Shown here one piece after another: positions 54,543-63,688 of a stretch of 64,000 bases of DNA (position 1 is its first letter; each line of letters opens with the position of its first letter). The position numbers and the translations under genes were made by a program. The notes below the pieces were generated by a model. It did not search any database, had not been told where the DNA came from, and saw nothing but the letters and a program-made list of their open reading frames with translations. The DNA lies in contig NZ_CP026003.1 of NCBI RefSeq assembly GCF_003086795.1, forward strand, positions 3,460,579 through 3,524,578. The letters are read 5' to 3'. Source of the stretch: Stenotrophomonas sp. SAU14A_NAIMI4_5 (lineage in GTDB: Bacteria; Pseudomonadota; Gammaproteobacteria; Xanthomonadales; Xanthomonadaceae).

Positions 54543-55616
54543 CTACCAAGGAATGTCGTCGTCGGGTTCGACGGCCTCGACCGCCGCAGCTTCAAGGCCC
54601 GCCGTCGGCACCATCATCTCTATCAACCGCTCTCCCTGAGCCAGGAGGTGGTCGTAGGTGATGACCGTGATTCCATGCATACGCCGATTGAGGCCGTGAA
54701 GTGCTCGCTGCTGCTCATCCGTCCAGTCATAAGAGCGCCCAATGACGATCGTGGCCCGGGGGTGGTAGGCCACTACCTCTTTGTGGTCAACCAATCCCTT
54801 GTCTGCAAAGTCATGAAGCATGTCCAGGTAACGGTGGCACTGGCCGATGGCCTTTGAAACGTCCGCAGAGAAGTAGTAGTTCTTGTGACCCCTGTCATAG
54901 AGCAGCACATCCATATCCGGCCGCTTTAGCTCGACGATGTCCCTATATCCAGCAATCACGCTAGGCAACATCAAGTCGATGTTGTCTCCTGTGGTGATTG
55001 CCCTCACCTCGTCCCTGACCACGTAGGCGTTCCCAAAGGCCCAGCAGTGCCTTTCGCACCAAGATTGGTAGACCTGCTCGGCCGACTCACCACGGCCCAA
55101 GTTTGCACGCAGCTCAGCAACCGCTGAGCGCATTTCATTGAGCCGAATGGATCCCCGAAGCGCCTCGGTCAACTCATGTGTCAGCTCAGTGCTGGCCAAG
55201 TGCTTGACCAGCTCTGCTTGCGACAACACCTTGGTCAGCGCGCCGACCAAGGATTGCGGGTCATGCCCGGTGAGGTCGACGGTCCCGTTCGCCACCCTGA
55301 TGAGAATGAACTCCCCTGCTTCAGATTGCTGGGCCAAAGGCAAGTGGGTCTGAAGGTATTTGAAAAGCTTGAGCGTGGAGGTCTCGGTCAAGGTGATGGT
55401 CTTGATCGGATCCTCCTCCCAGGGCGAGGCTTTGGTCTTCTTGAACCCCTCGAGCTTTATGGAGAACTCAGTGTGGCTAGTGTGAGGAATCAGCCACCCG
55501 ACCACGTGCAACTTGGTCCTCGTGTTCTCGTTGAGGACAACGACAGGGACATAGTCCAGCTTGCCACTCTGAGCTGTTTTTCGGACCACTTTTGACACTT
55601 CGGCTGATTCGCTCAT
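54543..55616 (-). CDS. Shedu-family (DUF4263) anti-phage nuclease
   Basis: The 357-residue protein has a variable N-terminal part (1-200) and a C-terminal DUF4263/SduA nuclease domain. The PD-(D/E)xK residues are visible in NIDLMLPS (Asp214) and RDIVELKRPD (Glu229, Lys231), with the supporting Gln in SKAIGQCHRYLD (Gln259) and IVIGRSYDWTDEQQRAL after it. Shedu proteins are single-gene phage-defence nucleases whose N-terminal part senses the infection. Here the N-terminal half is not one I recognise. The gene follows a UDG-superfamily gene by 37 nt and has a degraded sister copy at 52175. Confidence 0.85.
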   Translation of the reverse strand: MSESAEVSKVVRKTAQSGKLDYVPVVVLNENTRTKLHVVGWLIPHTSHTEFSIKLEGFKKTKASPWEEDPIKTITLTETSTLKLFKYLQTHLPLAQQSEAGEFILIRVANGTVDLTGHDPQSLVGALTKVLSQAELVKHLASTELTHELTEALRGSIRLNEMRSAVAELRANLGRGESAEQVYQSWCERHCWAFGNAYVVRDEVRAITTGDNIDLMLPSVIAGYRDIVELKRPDMDVLLYDRGHKNYYFSADVSKAIGQCHRYLDMLHDFADKGLVDHKEVVAYHPRATIVIGRSYDWTDEQQRALHGLNRRMHGITVITYDHLLAQGERLIEMMVPTAGLEAAAVEAVEPDDDIPW

Positions 55617-55653
55617 GCACTAGTCCTCGGCCCAAAAACCACTCTTACCACTC

Positions 55654-56388
55654 TCAGGACTGGCACCGCAGGGATGCCAGGTAACGCAGCGCTCCGGCCC
55701 TGTCCTGCCACGTGTCCACATTCCAAGAGGGATGATAGACCCAGGTCATGAGCGCTGAGCCCCCAACATAGTCCAGCGACCAAACATCCCGGTGTTCAAG
55801 GTATCGCCTTTTGCTGTGTCCACGGTTCACCTGCTCCGCCACAAATGGAGGAATGCCTCCCTCGCGACGGCCATGCCGAAGGAACCGCCAAGTGGTCCTG
55901 CCCAGCACGAGGACAACAGTTGGCCTAAGAACAGGCAAGATCTCCCGCACCAGCGCGTCACCCCCCTTCCTCAGCGCCTCATTGCGCGGGCGGTGATTGG
56001 CCTGGGAACCGGCGAAGGCTTGAGACAGGTTGGCGAACGCTACTCGCCGCCATGCGTCCGCAGCTTCCCCCAGTGGGAAGTCGTGTCGCCCGGTGAGCAC
56101 CAGGTCCAGCGCCCTGAAGAAGGGACTATCCTCGCCTTCCCGGAGCGGCTCCGCCATCCCCCGGAAAGTATTTCGAGTGAAGGGACGGGTGACATCGAGC
56201 GAATCGGTCACCCCCTCCTTCCGGTAGTGCGACTCCCCCAACAGTAGGGTCCGCTGCCCGTTCATGCCATCCCAGTAAAGGTCACCGCAATACGGGAGAA
56301 ATCGAACTTCATCGGTCCACTCGTGCTTATTTAGATCCGGCGTTGACTCACCTCTGGATGACGACGGAAGCAACGCAATCCCTGTCAT
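55654..56388 (-). CDS. Uracil-DNA-glycosylase-superfamily-like protein
   Basis: The 244-residue protein shows the order of motifs of the UDG fold: RTLLLGESHY (residues 46-55; motif 1, compare GEAPG), RVAFANLSQAF (115-125), the helix-strand IREI-like VREILPVLRPTVVLVLGRTT (147-166) and the motif-2 loop TWVYHPSW (HPS at 219-221). Motif 1 with GESHY is not that of the classic families, so the base or substrate is unknown. The start at 56388 has AAGGGAG 6 nt upstream; a GTG at 56427 falls in a hairpin. Directly upstream of the Shedu gene and co-duplicated with it. Confidence 0.75.
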   Translation of the reverse strand: MTGIALLPSSSRGESTPDLNKHEWTDEVRFLPYCGDLYWDGMNGQRTLLLGESHYRKEGVTDSLDVTRPFTRNTFRGMAEPLREGEDSPFFRALDLVLTGRHDFPLGEAADAWRRVAFANLSQAFAGSQANHRPRNEALRKGGDALVREILPVLRPTVVLVLGRTTWRFLRHGRREGGIPPFVAEQVNRGHSKRRYLEHRDVWSLDYVGGSALMTWVYHPSWNVDTWQDRAGALRYLASLRCQS

Positions 56389-56418
56389 CTTGGCTCCCTT
56401 GCCCTGTGGTGCAATAGA

Positions 56419-56442
56419 GACCGGCACCGACCGGTGCCGGTC
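56419..56442 (-). other. Hairpin between the 48-residue gene and the UDG-like gene
   Basis: GACCGGCACC and GGTGCCGGTC form a perfect 10-bp stem around a 4-nt loop, just after the stop of the 48-residue gene. There is no U-tract, so it may weaken rather than stop transcription into the UDG-Shedu genes. Confidence 0.55.
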
Positions 56443-56449
56443 CTTGAAA

Positions 56450-56596
56450 CTACTTCTTTCCCTTCTTGGCCTTGTCCGGGGCCTGACTCAGGGCAGAGCC
56501 CGCCGCCGTCTTGGATTTACTGCCGGTTCGATCGTCACGCAAAACTGCACTTGCGGCCTTCGCCGCCTTCGGGCTCGTCTGCTCGTTCTTCGCCAT
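56450..56596 (-). CDS. Small basic protein of mobile elements, 48 residues
   Basis: The reading frame gives MAKNEQTSPKAAKAASAVLR, then DRTGSKSKTAAGSALSQAPD and a Lys-rich end KKGKK. GGAGAG lies 5 nt upstream of the ATG at 56596. Very similar short Lys/Ala/Ser-rich proteins occur widely on mobile elements and near defence genes in Proteobacteria, without a known function; a nucleic-acid-binding role is only a guess from the charge. It is followed by a hairpin and then the UDG-like gene on the same strand. Confidence 0.8.
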   Translation of the reverse strand: MAKNEQTSPKAAKAASAVLRDDRTGSKSKTAAGSALSQAPDKAKKGKK

Positions 56597-56950
56597 AACG
56601 TCTCTCCTGACCACCACTTGTGGCAGCCGGATGATAGGAAAAACATTGGTTACATCTCACCAATATTTCCATCCGTTTATCACTCATTCATCTTTCAAAA
56701 AATGAATGGTTAGCTTATTTCGGTTAAACAGTACGGTAATGACTCCGAAAATGGGCCGCTCATCCGAACGCAAATCATTGATTTAAATACAAATGCGTGC
56801 GCATTTGGGGGCGGTACGATTGGCCAGGCCGAGACGCAAAACGGCACCTCTCAGGCAATGCCTAAGGCCATGAATAAAAAGCCCGTTTTTCGTTGACGAT
56901 TTTTAGGCCCGCAGTATCTGTACTTCCATCCTTCAGATGGAAGCAACGCA
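56597..56950. other. AT-rich intergenic region before the integrase gene
   Basis: This 354-nt region has no gene I can support. It is clearly more AT-rich than its surroundings in 56630-56790 and should hold the divergent promoters of the small basic protein and the integrase. A short inverted repeat (CTTCCATCC/GGATGGAAG-like) is seen at 56931-56944. The integrase start is the GTG at 56951. Confidence 0.5.
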
Positions 56951-58342
56951 GTGACCTCCTCCTCCTCCCAACACCTCAACTCCTACTTGGCCGACCCAAC
57001 CGGCACGCTCAAGCTGACAGACGTTCGCATTGGCCGCGTCCGCATCGGCGAAATGATCGTGACTGGCCGAGAAGCAGCCATCCACGCTCAAGAGATCATC
57101 AACGACGCCTGTGAACGGACCCGTCGAGCGAACCTTGGAAAGAATGGCACGCGCTACCCCGAGCCGCTCCCCGTGGCCGCCCCTGCTCGATTGCTGTCTA
57201 TCGAGATCCGGGACTACTTGGCTGACCGCGAGCGCATGGGCCTGACACGCAACACCATCGAGTCCACGGCGCGGACATTGAAGCTGCTCCAGATGGCCTG
57301 CGGGGACATTCCTGTTTCTCGAATCGACCATACCCACATCTATAGGTTGTGGGACCTTCTGCGCTGGTCTCCGCCGCTATTACTGTCGGACCCGATGTAT
57401 CGCGATTGGACGTTCGAGCAGGCGGTAGCTCGAGGCAAGAAGTTGTGCGTCGATCCGCCTGCTCCCGCCACAGCTGAAAAGCACCGCAGGTTCTTGGTTA
57501 CGTTCTTCGGGCGATTGGAAGAAGCAAAGGCCATCATCGCCTCGCCCATGCGCGTTTTCGCGGAGGTCAAGAAAGACCTGGCTATTGACCCCAACAAAGC
57601 CGAGAGGCTGTTTGATGAGCAGGATATGCAGCGCATCTTCGCCCCTCAGACCTTCATCCCGTGGGCAATGAAATCCCCGCATCGTTGGTGGGTGCCCATG
57701 ATTGGCTTATATACCGGCGCACGTATCAATGAAGTGGCTCAGCTCAAGTTGCACGACATCGTTCAGGAGAGCGGCGTATGGTGCATCCGCATCCAAAAGA
57801 CCATCGACAGCGACCTTGGCCATAAAGACCGGAATCGAAGCCGCCAAAGCCTAAAAGGCAAAGCAGCCCTCCGAACGCTCCCCATTCCCCAACCGCTGCT
57901 CGACGCTGGTTTCCTGGCGTTCGTGGAGGACATCCGCGCTTGTGGCCATCCTCGCCTCTTCCCCCACCTGTCTGCCGGCGTGCGACGCGACAATGGCGAC
58001 ACCAATGCCCGTTACAGCCAAGGCGTCCTCAATCAGTTCAGCCGATACATGAAGGATCTCGGATTTCCTAAAGGCGTTGGGTTCCACGCCTTCCGGCACA
58101 CCCTTGCCACGGAGCTGCATCACATGGGGGTGGCAGATGAGGACATTGCCCTGGTCACCGGCCACTCCATCAGCAAGCGGGTCCCTGTGCTGCACGAGGC
58201 CTATTTCCACAAGAAGCCAGCGCAGGCACGAACGAAGCAGATCGCAGTCCTGGAGAAGTATCACCCTGACGTGGTGCTTCCGGTCTACCAAACGGGGCAG
58301 TTCAAGGCGGCGTTGTCGGACCCTCGCAAGTTCTACCCCTAA
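56951..58342 (+). CDS. Tyrosine recombinase / integrase
   Basis: The 463-residue protein has the catalytic parts of tyrosine recombinases: an Arg in MIGLYTGARINEVAQL (about residue 258), HAFRHTLATELHH (about 378), the GHS box (about 402) and a nucleophile Tyr in HEAYFHKK (about 417). The N-terminal core-binding part contains ARLLSIEIRDYLADRERMGL and RNTIESTARTLK. It could move the island or a part of it. The start codon is GTG. Unlike most island integrases it does not lie beside the tRNA remnant, 11.6 kb away, so it may belong to a second element within the island. Confidence 0.9.
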   Translation: MTSSSSQHLNSYLADPTGTLKLTDVRIGRVRIGEMIVTGREAAIHAQEIINDACERTRRANLGKNGTRYPEPLPVAAPARLLSIEIRDYLADRERMGLTRNTIESTARTLKLLQMACGDIPVSRIDHTHIYRLWDLLRWSPPLLLSDPMYRDWTFEQAVARGKKLCVDPPAPATAEKHRRFLVTFFGRLEEAKAIIASPMRVFAEVKKDLAIDPNKAERLFDEQDMQRIFAPQTFIPWAMKSPHRWWVPMIGLYTGARINEVAQLKLHDIVQESGVWCIRIQKTIDSDLGHKDRNRSRQSLKGKAALRTLPIPQPLLDAGFLAFVEDIRACGHPRLFPHLSAGVRRDNGDTNARYSQGVLNQFSRYMKDLGFPKGVGFHAFRHTLATELHHMGVADEDIALVTGHSISKRVPVLHEAYFHKKPAQARTKQIAVLEKYHPDVVLPVYQTGQFKAALSDPRKFYP

Positions 58343-58645
58343 GTCATCCGCAGAAGATGTGAAGTCCTTCGCGAGCCGGGGACTTCTCTCAACTTCAACT
58401 ACTGTGGTCGAACAGTCAGCACCAGTGCGGGAGGACATCCAAGCCTTGCACCCCGGCACCTATTCGTCGCGCAGCCATGTCCGCTCGAACACACAAAGTC
58501 CTTTGCGAAAAATCAACCTTAAGGCAATTCTAAATGGAGACTCGTTTCGCATCCTAGACCGTGTCTGCTTTGAGCCATGAGCTGCCGGCATTGAGCTGGG
58601 GCCGATTGACTGCGATCATCCATGCGACCGCTATAGGCTGAAGCC
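58343..58645. other. Intergenic region between integrase and STAND gene
   Basis: A 303-nt stretch without a supported gene. I see no repeat of the tRNA-Gly end, no palindrome cluster and no clear promoter; it should contain the promoter of the large gene that follows. Confidence 0.5.
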
Positions 58646-61600
58646 ATGCATCCTTTCTTCAGAATCCAACCAGAAATGATCCAGCGCTTGGATGACACGA
58701 CTGCCAGGCAACTAATCGGCAGGCTTTGCGAGAGAGACATAGCTCGCTCAGGGTTGCCTCCCTGTGTCTTCTACGGCGGCGATCAGAGGGCGACTGACGA
58801 TGGAGTGGATGTCGAGATTACCTGCAAGCCCACGAAGCGATTGAACGAGAAGCTCACCCGCAGCGTAGCGATGGTCCAAGTTAAAGCGGAGAAGAAGCCT
58901 TTCGGGCCACAGAGAATTAACGGCGAGATGCAGCCGAAAGGTCGCCTGCGACCGTGCATTTCTGGCCTCGCCAAGGAGCATGGCCTCTATCTTATCGTCT
59001 CAACGAAAGAGAATCCTTCATTCAAGGTCAGGACGGCTCGAGTTGAGGCCATGCGAGGTGTCCTAGCTAGCAACGGCCTATCCAAGAAGGTAGAAGTGGA
59101 CTTCTACGGGGCACAGGAGGTTGCGAGCTGGGTCGAATCGCATCCAGCTATAGCGATTTGGCTAAGAGAAGTGCTCGGTCAGCCACTGTCAGGCTGGAAG
59201 GGATATGGGCCCTGGGCATACAGGGAAACAACTCTCGACCGAGAGTTCATCTTGGACGAGGAAGGCCGAGTTTCAATTCCTGAGAGAACGGAGCTGGGGA
59301 CGGTTGCGGAAGCGGTTGTAGCTATACGACGCGACCTTAGGGCTGGGAGCGCAGTCCGGCTCTTGGGTCTTTCAGGCTTGGGAAAAACGAGGCTCGCCCA
59401 AGCTCTGTTTGACCCTCGGATTGAGGCGCATGAGCCAGCCCTGTCGCCCAACAGCGCGATCTATACCGATATCGGTGACCGACCCTCACCCTCGCCTGAA
59501 GAGATGTTAGGAGCGATTTCCCTGTCAGCAGGCCCAACAGTCTTGGTCATCGACAACTGCGGACAGGACACCCACAACGCTCTAGTGGAGGCTTGCATCA
59601 AGGCATCCATCAGCCTGGGCCTCCTTACCATTGAATATGACGTCAGAGACAAGCTAGCCCCGTCAACTCGGGCCTACGAGCTGGAAGGTGCATCTGACGC
59701 GACCATAGATGAGATCCTTCGGGAACGCTATAAGCACCTGAGCTACCCCGACCGCGACGTGATTGTTCGAGCAAGTGATGGTAACGCCCGCCTTGCCATG
59801 GCGATTGCCGAGACGGCTCCTCAATCGGGCCAGCTCTCATCTCTTGAAGATGGCGAACTATTCCGACGTTTGTTTCATCAACGGGCTGACACAGGCGATG
59901 AGTTGCTGCGCTGCGCGCGTGCTGCCAGCTTGCTCTACTCCTTCAACGGAGAAGACATGGAGGAGGGCTCAGAGCTCAGGGTGCTCTCCGAACTCGCAGA
60001 AGTCTCGCCCAGCACCTTCTATCGCCAAATGGCTGACCTCAAACGAAGAGGGCTCTTACAGTCGCGAGGAAAGATGCGCGCGATTCTGCCCCAAGCGATC
60101 GCAAACTATTTGGCCAATGAGTGTCTTCAAGAAATCAGTCCATCAAAGGTGACAGACAGCCTTTTTGACAACGCCACATCGCGCGTCAAGGCATCTTTTG
60201 GCAATCGCCTAAGCAACCTAGGTAACTCTAGCGTTGGCAGTCAGGTAGTCACGTCTTGGCTATCGAAAGGCGGTGCTCTTTCAAAGATAGCATCTCTTAA
60301 CAACGAGGAGATGCTCACGTTCAAAAGGGTTGCGCCAATAAACCCCTCCATGGCACTCGCTGCAGTCGAAGACTTCTTGCATGATGGCGAGCTAGGAAAT
60401 CGCCTGGCACATGAGATTCCGGATCTCTCTAGCTTGGTGAACGCCATCGCATACGACCCAAATCTTTTCAGCCGGTCCGTATCCGCGTTGCAAGCGCTGG
60501 TAGGGCTGGATCAGTCCACAAAGGGCGACAACAATGGCACCAGAAAGAACCTAACCACCCTGTTCCAAGTTGTGCACTCGGGGACACACGCCCCCATTGG
60601 GATGCGCACTAGCGCAATCCGGGAGATGCTTAGTTCACATGACGAAGATGTATTTGAGATAGGACTGCATTGCCTTGATGCTTCGCTCCAGACACTTGGG
60701 CTGTCTAGTTCGGGTAACCATCGATTCGGAGCTCGCAGTCGAGACTACGGCTGGAGGCCACAATCGTTGGACGATCAGCAGCTCTGGTTCGCCGAGTTCT
60801 TGGCGGTTGCGGGCGATTTCGCCTCGTCCGCAAACGAGCGTGGGGCGCTTGTCCGCTCTACGATTGGAAAGCGCGCCAGGGACCTTCTGCACTTGGACGA
60901 CAAGACTATCGATTCGCTCGTTCAGCTCACGCCTGTCTTCCAGACGGAGGATGGCTGGCCGGAGGCTTGGACTGCGGCAAAGCTGTTGCTACGCCGAACA
61001 AATATTAGTGAAGACCTGCGCCGACGGGTCGCCACGTTTGCCCAGACGGTTGCCCCTCGCGGGCTGCGCCAACGTGTGGTGGCAAAACTGCACTCACGAG
61101 AGCTCTTTGACGATGAAGATTTTGAGGTAGATCAATACGTCGAGCGGGAGCAGGAGTCCCAGTTCGAAGCAGTATCTGTTGGCAAGGAACTCGGGAAGGA
61201 TAAGGCGCTACTGATGGAGATGCTTCCTCGGCTTATGGACCGAGGCTCCCGCGGAATGCCTTTCTCCCTCGGCCAAGGGGTCGCGGCCGCAGCTGAGGAT
61301 ATCCCCTCCCTTCTTGGCGCCATCGGCAGGATTTTAGGCGACACCGATGAGTCGCGCTTGAGCACGCTCTTCCTGCGGGGCGTAATGTCTGGGTGGTCGG
61401 AGCGCGACCTGAACCAGACAAACGCTTTCTTAGACAACTCTATACGCAGCCCTATCTGGGCTCGCTGGTATTCGGAACTCCAGTTGGCAGTCGTCTTTGA
61501 TGACCGCGCCTTAGTGCGCACTATAGATGCGATTGAACATGGGGCGGCTCCTGTTGAAGATTTCACTTGGCTTAGCATGGGACGCACACTGGCACCGCAT

Positions 61601-62473
61601 CGGGTCGTTGAGTTTGGGAGGCTTATTGACACCCTTGCGAGACGAGGGATGAGTGGCGTCCATACCGCCCTCGACACCTTGCACATGCAAGTCTTCAGCT
61701 CTAAGGAATTGGCAAAATCTGAACAGGCCGAACTTGGTGCCTATTGCTTAAGCTTCCTGTTGCGCTACGACTGGACCAGCTTGAAGGTGGACCAAACCAT
61801 GGTCGAACATGAGTTGGAACAGGTCTTCGATTACGCCGCGAGGCATGCAAGTGGATTCGAGTCACTCAAGGATCTGATAGACAAGGTCATTAAGCACCGT
61901 CGTGGAAGCGGCCTCTTCGATCGCAATTCTAAGGGGCGCTTGATTGGTCCCGCCTTGATGAGATTTCCCGAACAGTGCCTGACGTATCTTATGAGCCACC
62001 CGTTGCTCAGCCAATCTGAGGATGCTGCCGAACTGCTGTTGCTCGAGAGCTCCAGTGCAGAGCGGGGATTGAGCAACCACGTTCCAGACGAAGTTCTTCT
62101 GATATGGATCATGAAAGACCCGGACCTGAGAGCTAAGTTTGCGATGAGGATGTGCCGTTTGGAAGCCGCAACCTCGACCCAAGAAATAGATGAGGGTGGC
62201 GCTTTTTCGTTAGCACGCAGGATCTACGAACTATCTACAGACAAGCTCTCAGCGGTCGCTATCCTTGGCAGCCGCCTGATCAGCAGCTCATTCTCCAGCA
62301 GGGAGATTCCTCACATGAGTTCCGGCATCAAGATGCTGGATACATTGCCAGCTCCCGCCACGCAGAAGGAAGCTGAAGAAAGACGTCGGATCCGCAAAGA
62401 GCTTTCCAACCGCATTGAGTGGATGACTGATCTGGGAAGATCTAGCAGGAGGGAGCCAGAAGGGTTCGAGTAG
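58646..62473 (+). CDS. Large STAND-type NTPase with N-terminal nuclease domain (Avs-like)
   Basis: The 1275-residue protein has three parts. Residues about 1-190 look like a restriction-endonuclease fold with an Asp in DDGVDVEI (about 51-58) and QVKAEK (about 78-83), a D...QxK pattern. Residues about 220-480 are a P-loop NTPase with Walker A LLGLSGLGKTRLAQAL (about 240-255) and Walker B TVLVIDNCGQD (about 298), followed by winged-helix-like segments (STFYRQMADLKRRGLL). The remaining 780 residues are mostly helical and repeat-like. Nuclease, STAND ATPase and a long sensor is the plan of Avs anti-phage proteins, which bind a phage protein and then cut DNA. No known Avs type can be assigned by eye. 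Confidence 0.8.
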   Translation: MHPFFRIQPEMIQRLDDTTARQLIGRLCERDIARSGLPPCVFYGGDQRATDDGVDVEITCKPTKRLNEKLTRSVAMVQVKAEKKPFGPQRINGEMQPKGRLRPCISGLAKEHGLYLIVSTKENPSFKVRTARVEAMRGVLASNGLSKKVEVDFYGAQEVASWVESHPAIAIWLREVLGQPLSGWKGYGPWAYRETTLDREFILDEEGRVSIPERTELGTVAEAVVAIRRDLRAGSAVRLLGLSGLGKTRLAQALFDPRIEAHEPALSPNSAIYTDIGDRPSPSPEEMLGAISLSAGPTVLVIDNCGQDTHNALVEACIKASISLGLLTIEYDVRDKLAPSTRAYELEGASDATIDEILRERYKHLSYPDRDVIVRASDGNARLAMAIAETAPQSGQLSSLEDGELFRRLFHQRADTGDELLRCARAASLLYSFNGEDMEEGSELRVLSELAEVSPSTFYRQMADLKRRGLLQSRGKMRAILPQAIANYLANECLQEISPSKVTDSLFDNATSRVKASFGNRLSNLGNSSVGSQVVTSWLSKGGALSKIASLNNEEMLTFKRVAPINPSMALAAVEDFLHDGELGNRLAHEIPDLSSLVNAIAYDPNLFSRSVSALQALVGLDQSTKGDNNGTRKNLTTLFQVVHSGTHAPIGMRTSAIREMLSSHDEDVFEIGLHCLDASLQTLGLSSSGNHRFGARSRDYGWRPQSLDDQQLWFAEFLAVAGDFASSANERGALVRSTIGKRARDLLHLDDKTIDSLVQLTPVFQTEDGWPEAWTAAKLLLRRTNISEDLRRRVATFAQTVAPRGLRQRVVAKLHSRELFDDEDFEVDQYVEREQESQFEAVSVGKELGKDKALLMEMLPRLMDRGSRGMPFSLGQGVAAAAEDIPSLLGAIGRILGDTDESRLSTLFLRGVMSGWSERDLNQTNAFLDNSIRSPIWARWYSELQLAVVFDDRALVRTIDAIEHGAAPVEDFTWLSMGRTLAPHRVVEFGRLIDTLARRGMSGVHTALDTLHMQVFSSKELAKSEQAELGAYCLSFLLRYDWTSLKVDQTMVEHELEQVFDYAARHASGFESLKDLIDKVIKHRRGSGLFDRNSKGRLIGPALMRFPEQCLTYLMSHPLLSQSEDAAELLLLESSSAERGLSNHVPDEVLLIWIMKDPDLRAKFAMRMCRLEAATSTQEIDEGGAFSLARRIYELSTDKLSAVAILGSRLISSSFSSREIPHMSSGIKMLDTLPAPATQKEAEERRRIRKELSNRIEWMTDLGRSSRREPEGFE

Positions 62474-62752
62474 AACTTCGGCAAACGAAGATAGCCGCTT
62501 CTGTCTTCCTTAGCTGGGTGGATTTGTCAGAAAGAGGCGAGCAGCATCTATGTGGATTGACTTGAATAGTCATTGTCGTAACTGCATGGCTGCGCCTATC
62601 TCCTCCGGGCATTCATAATCTTCGTTGTCGATGAAGCCCGGCACGCATATAGCCATGACCTTCGTTACAGCCAAGCACCTCCAGCAGGTGGTTTCACCTT
62701 GGAGCAGCGCGTAGCTGGTGGCGATGTGGACCCCCGTTTGCTGCTCACTGCG

Positions 62753-63688
62753 TCAAGCTTGTCGCCCGTTTATCGCTGCCTGGACTTCTTGGGCGTATGA
62801 AGTGACAACCGCAATCAACTCATCAACGCTTGCTTGGCTGATGTTGTGAGGGTTGTGCTCGGTGTCTTTCCCCCCGCGGTGCGCTATATCATGACGAATC
62901 TTGGTGGGGGCCTCCAGGGCCGCATGCGATGGCATGGTGATGCCAAGCAAATGCCCTAAGAAGGGTCCGTTCTTCTCCCAGCGGTGCCAAACCTTCGCCT
63001 TCAGCCCCTGAGTGAGCTCAGCGGCAATCGTGGCCCTGTTGCCCTCACTGTCACCACCCAGTTGAGATATCCGCTGTTGTGTCTGCGGATGCTGTTGAAT
63101 GAGCCGACCTAGCGCTGCAGCATCCCGTTCCAGCCAATACGCCGCCTGCTCCCAGAGAAACGTTTCCAGGGTTGTAATGACTGCCGCATACACCAGCTGC
63201 CGCAAAAGAATTCGAGTCATAGGAAGACCCTGCAGCTCGGTCATCGTCCGAAGCTCAACCAACCTTTCTTCCAACCGCTGAATCGGTCCGTCAGGCCGAT
63301 CAACGAAGACATCATCCCACTCGTCCTCCGCAGTGAGCTCCGTTGGTGCCCACTCGTGACCTACCTCCTGATGAAGCTCATCCACAAGCTCTGCAATCAC
63401 CTCGTAGCTCACAACGTTGTCAAAGCGCTCTTGTAGGACATCGTTCGGATCGTAGGGACCGCCTCGCAGAAAGAAGTAAGCGCCAGCATCAGAGTTGTAT
63501 GGAGTTTCGGTCTGGGGGTCGCAATAGCGCTCAAGGAACCAAAGCCGCATCGCCTTGGTCTGCTCACTTTGAGGGGCGGTGGCCAGCCACCCATCATCCA
63601 CTTCTCGGGTAGCCATATCTGAGAATGCAGCCGGGTCCGGCTCAGGCGGTCGGCTCTGCATTTCGATGATTCGGTCCGTCAAACTCAT
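62753..63688 (-). CDS. HEPN-domain protein with RX4H motif
   Basis: The 311-residue protein has a variable acidic N-terminal half and a C-terminal helical half with LLRQLVYAAVITTLETFLWE and the RNase motif RHDIAHR (Arg265 and His270, RX4H), typical of HEPN nucleases of the RiboL-PSP type. HEPN RNases act in toxin and abortive-infection systems by cutting RNA. The start at 63688 has AGGAG 6-7 nt upstream. It is convergent with the STAND gene and lies within the accessory region; no antitoxin gene is seen beside it in the window. Confidence 0.75.
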   Translation of the reverse strand: MSLTDRIIEMQSRPPEPDPAAFSDMATREVDDGWLATAPQSEQTKAMRLWFLERYCDPQTETPYNSDAGAYFFLRGGPYDPNDVLQERFDNVVSYEVIAELVDELHQEVGHEWAPTELTAEDEWDDVFVDRPDGPIQRLEERLVELRTMTELQGLPMTRILLRQLVYAAVITTLETFLWEQAAYWLERDAAALGRLIQQHPQTQQRISQLGGDSEGNRATIAAELTQGLKAKVWHRWEKNGPFLGHLLGITMPSHAALEAPTKIRHDIAHRGGKDTEHNPHNISQASVDELIAVVTSYAQEVQAAINGRQA

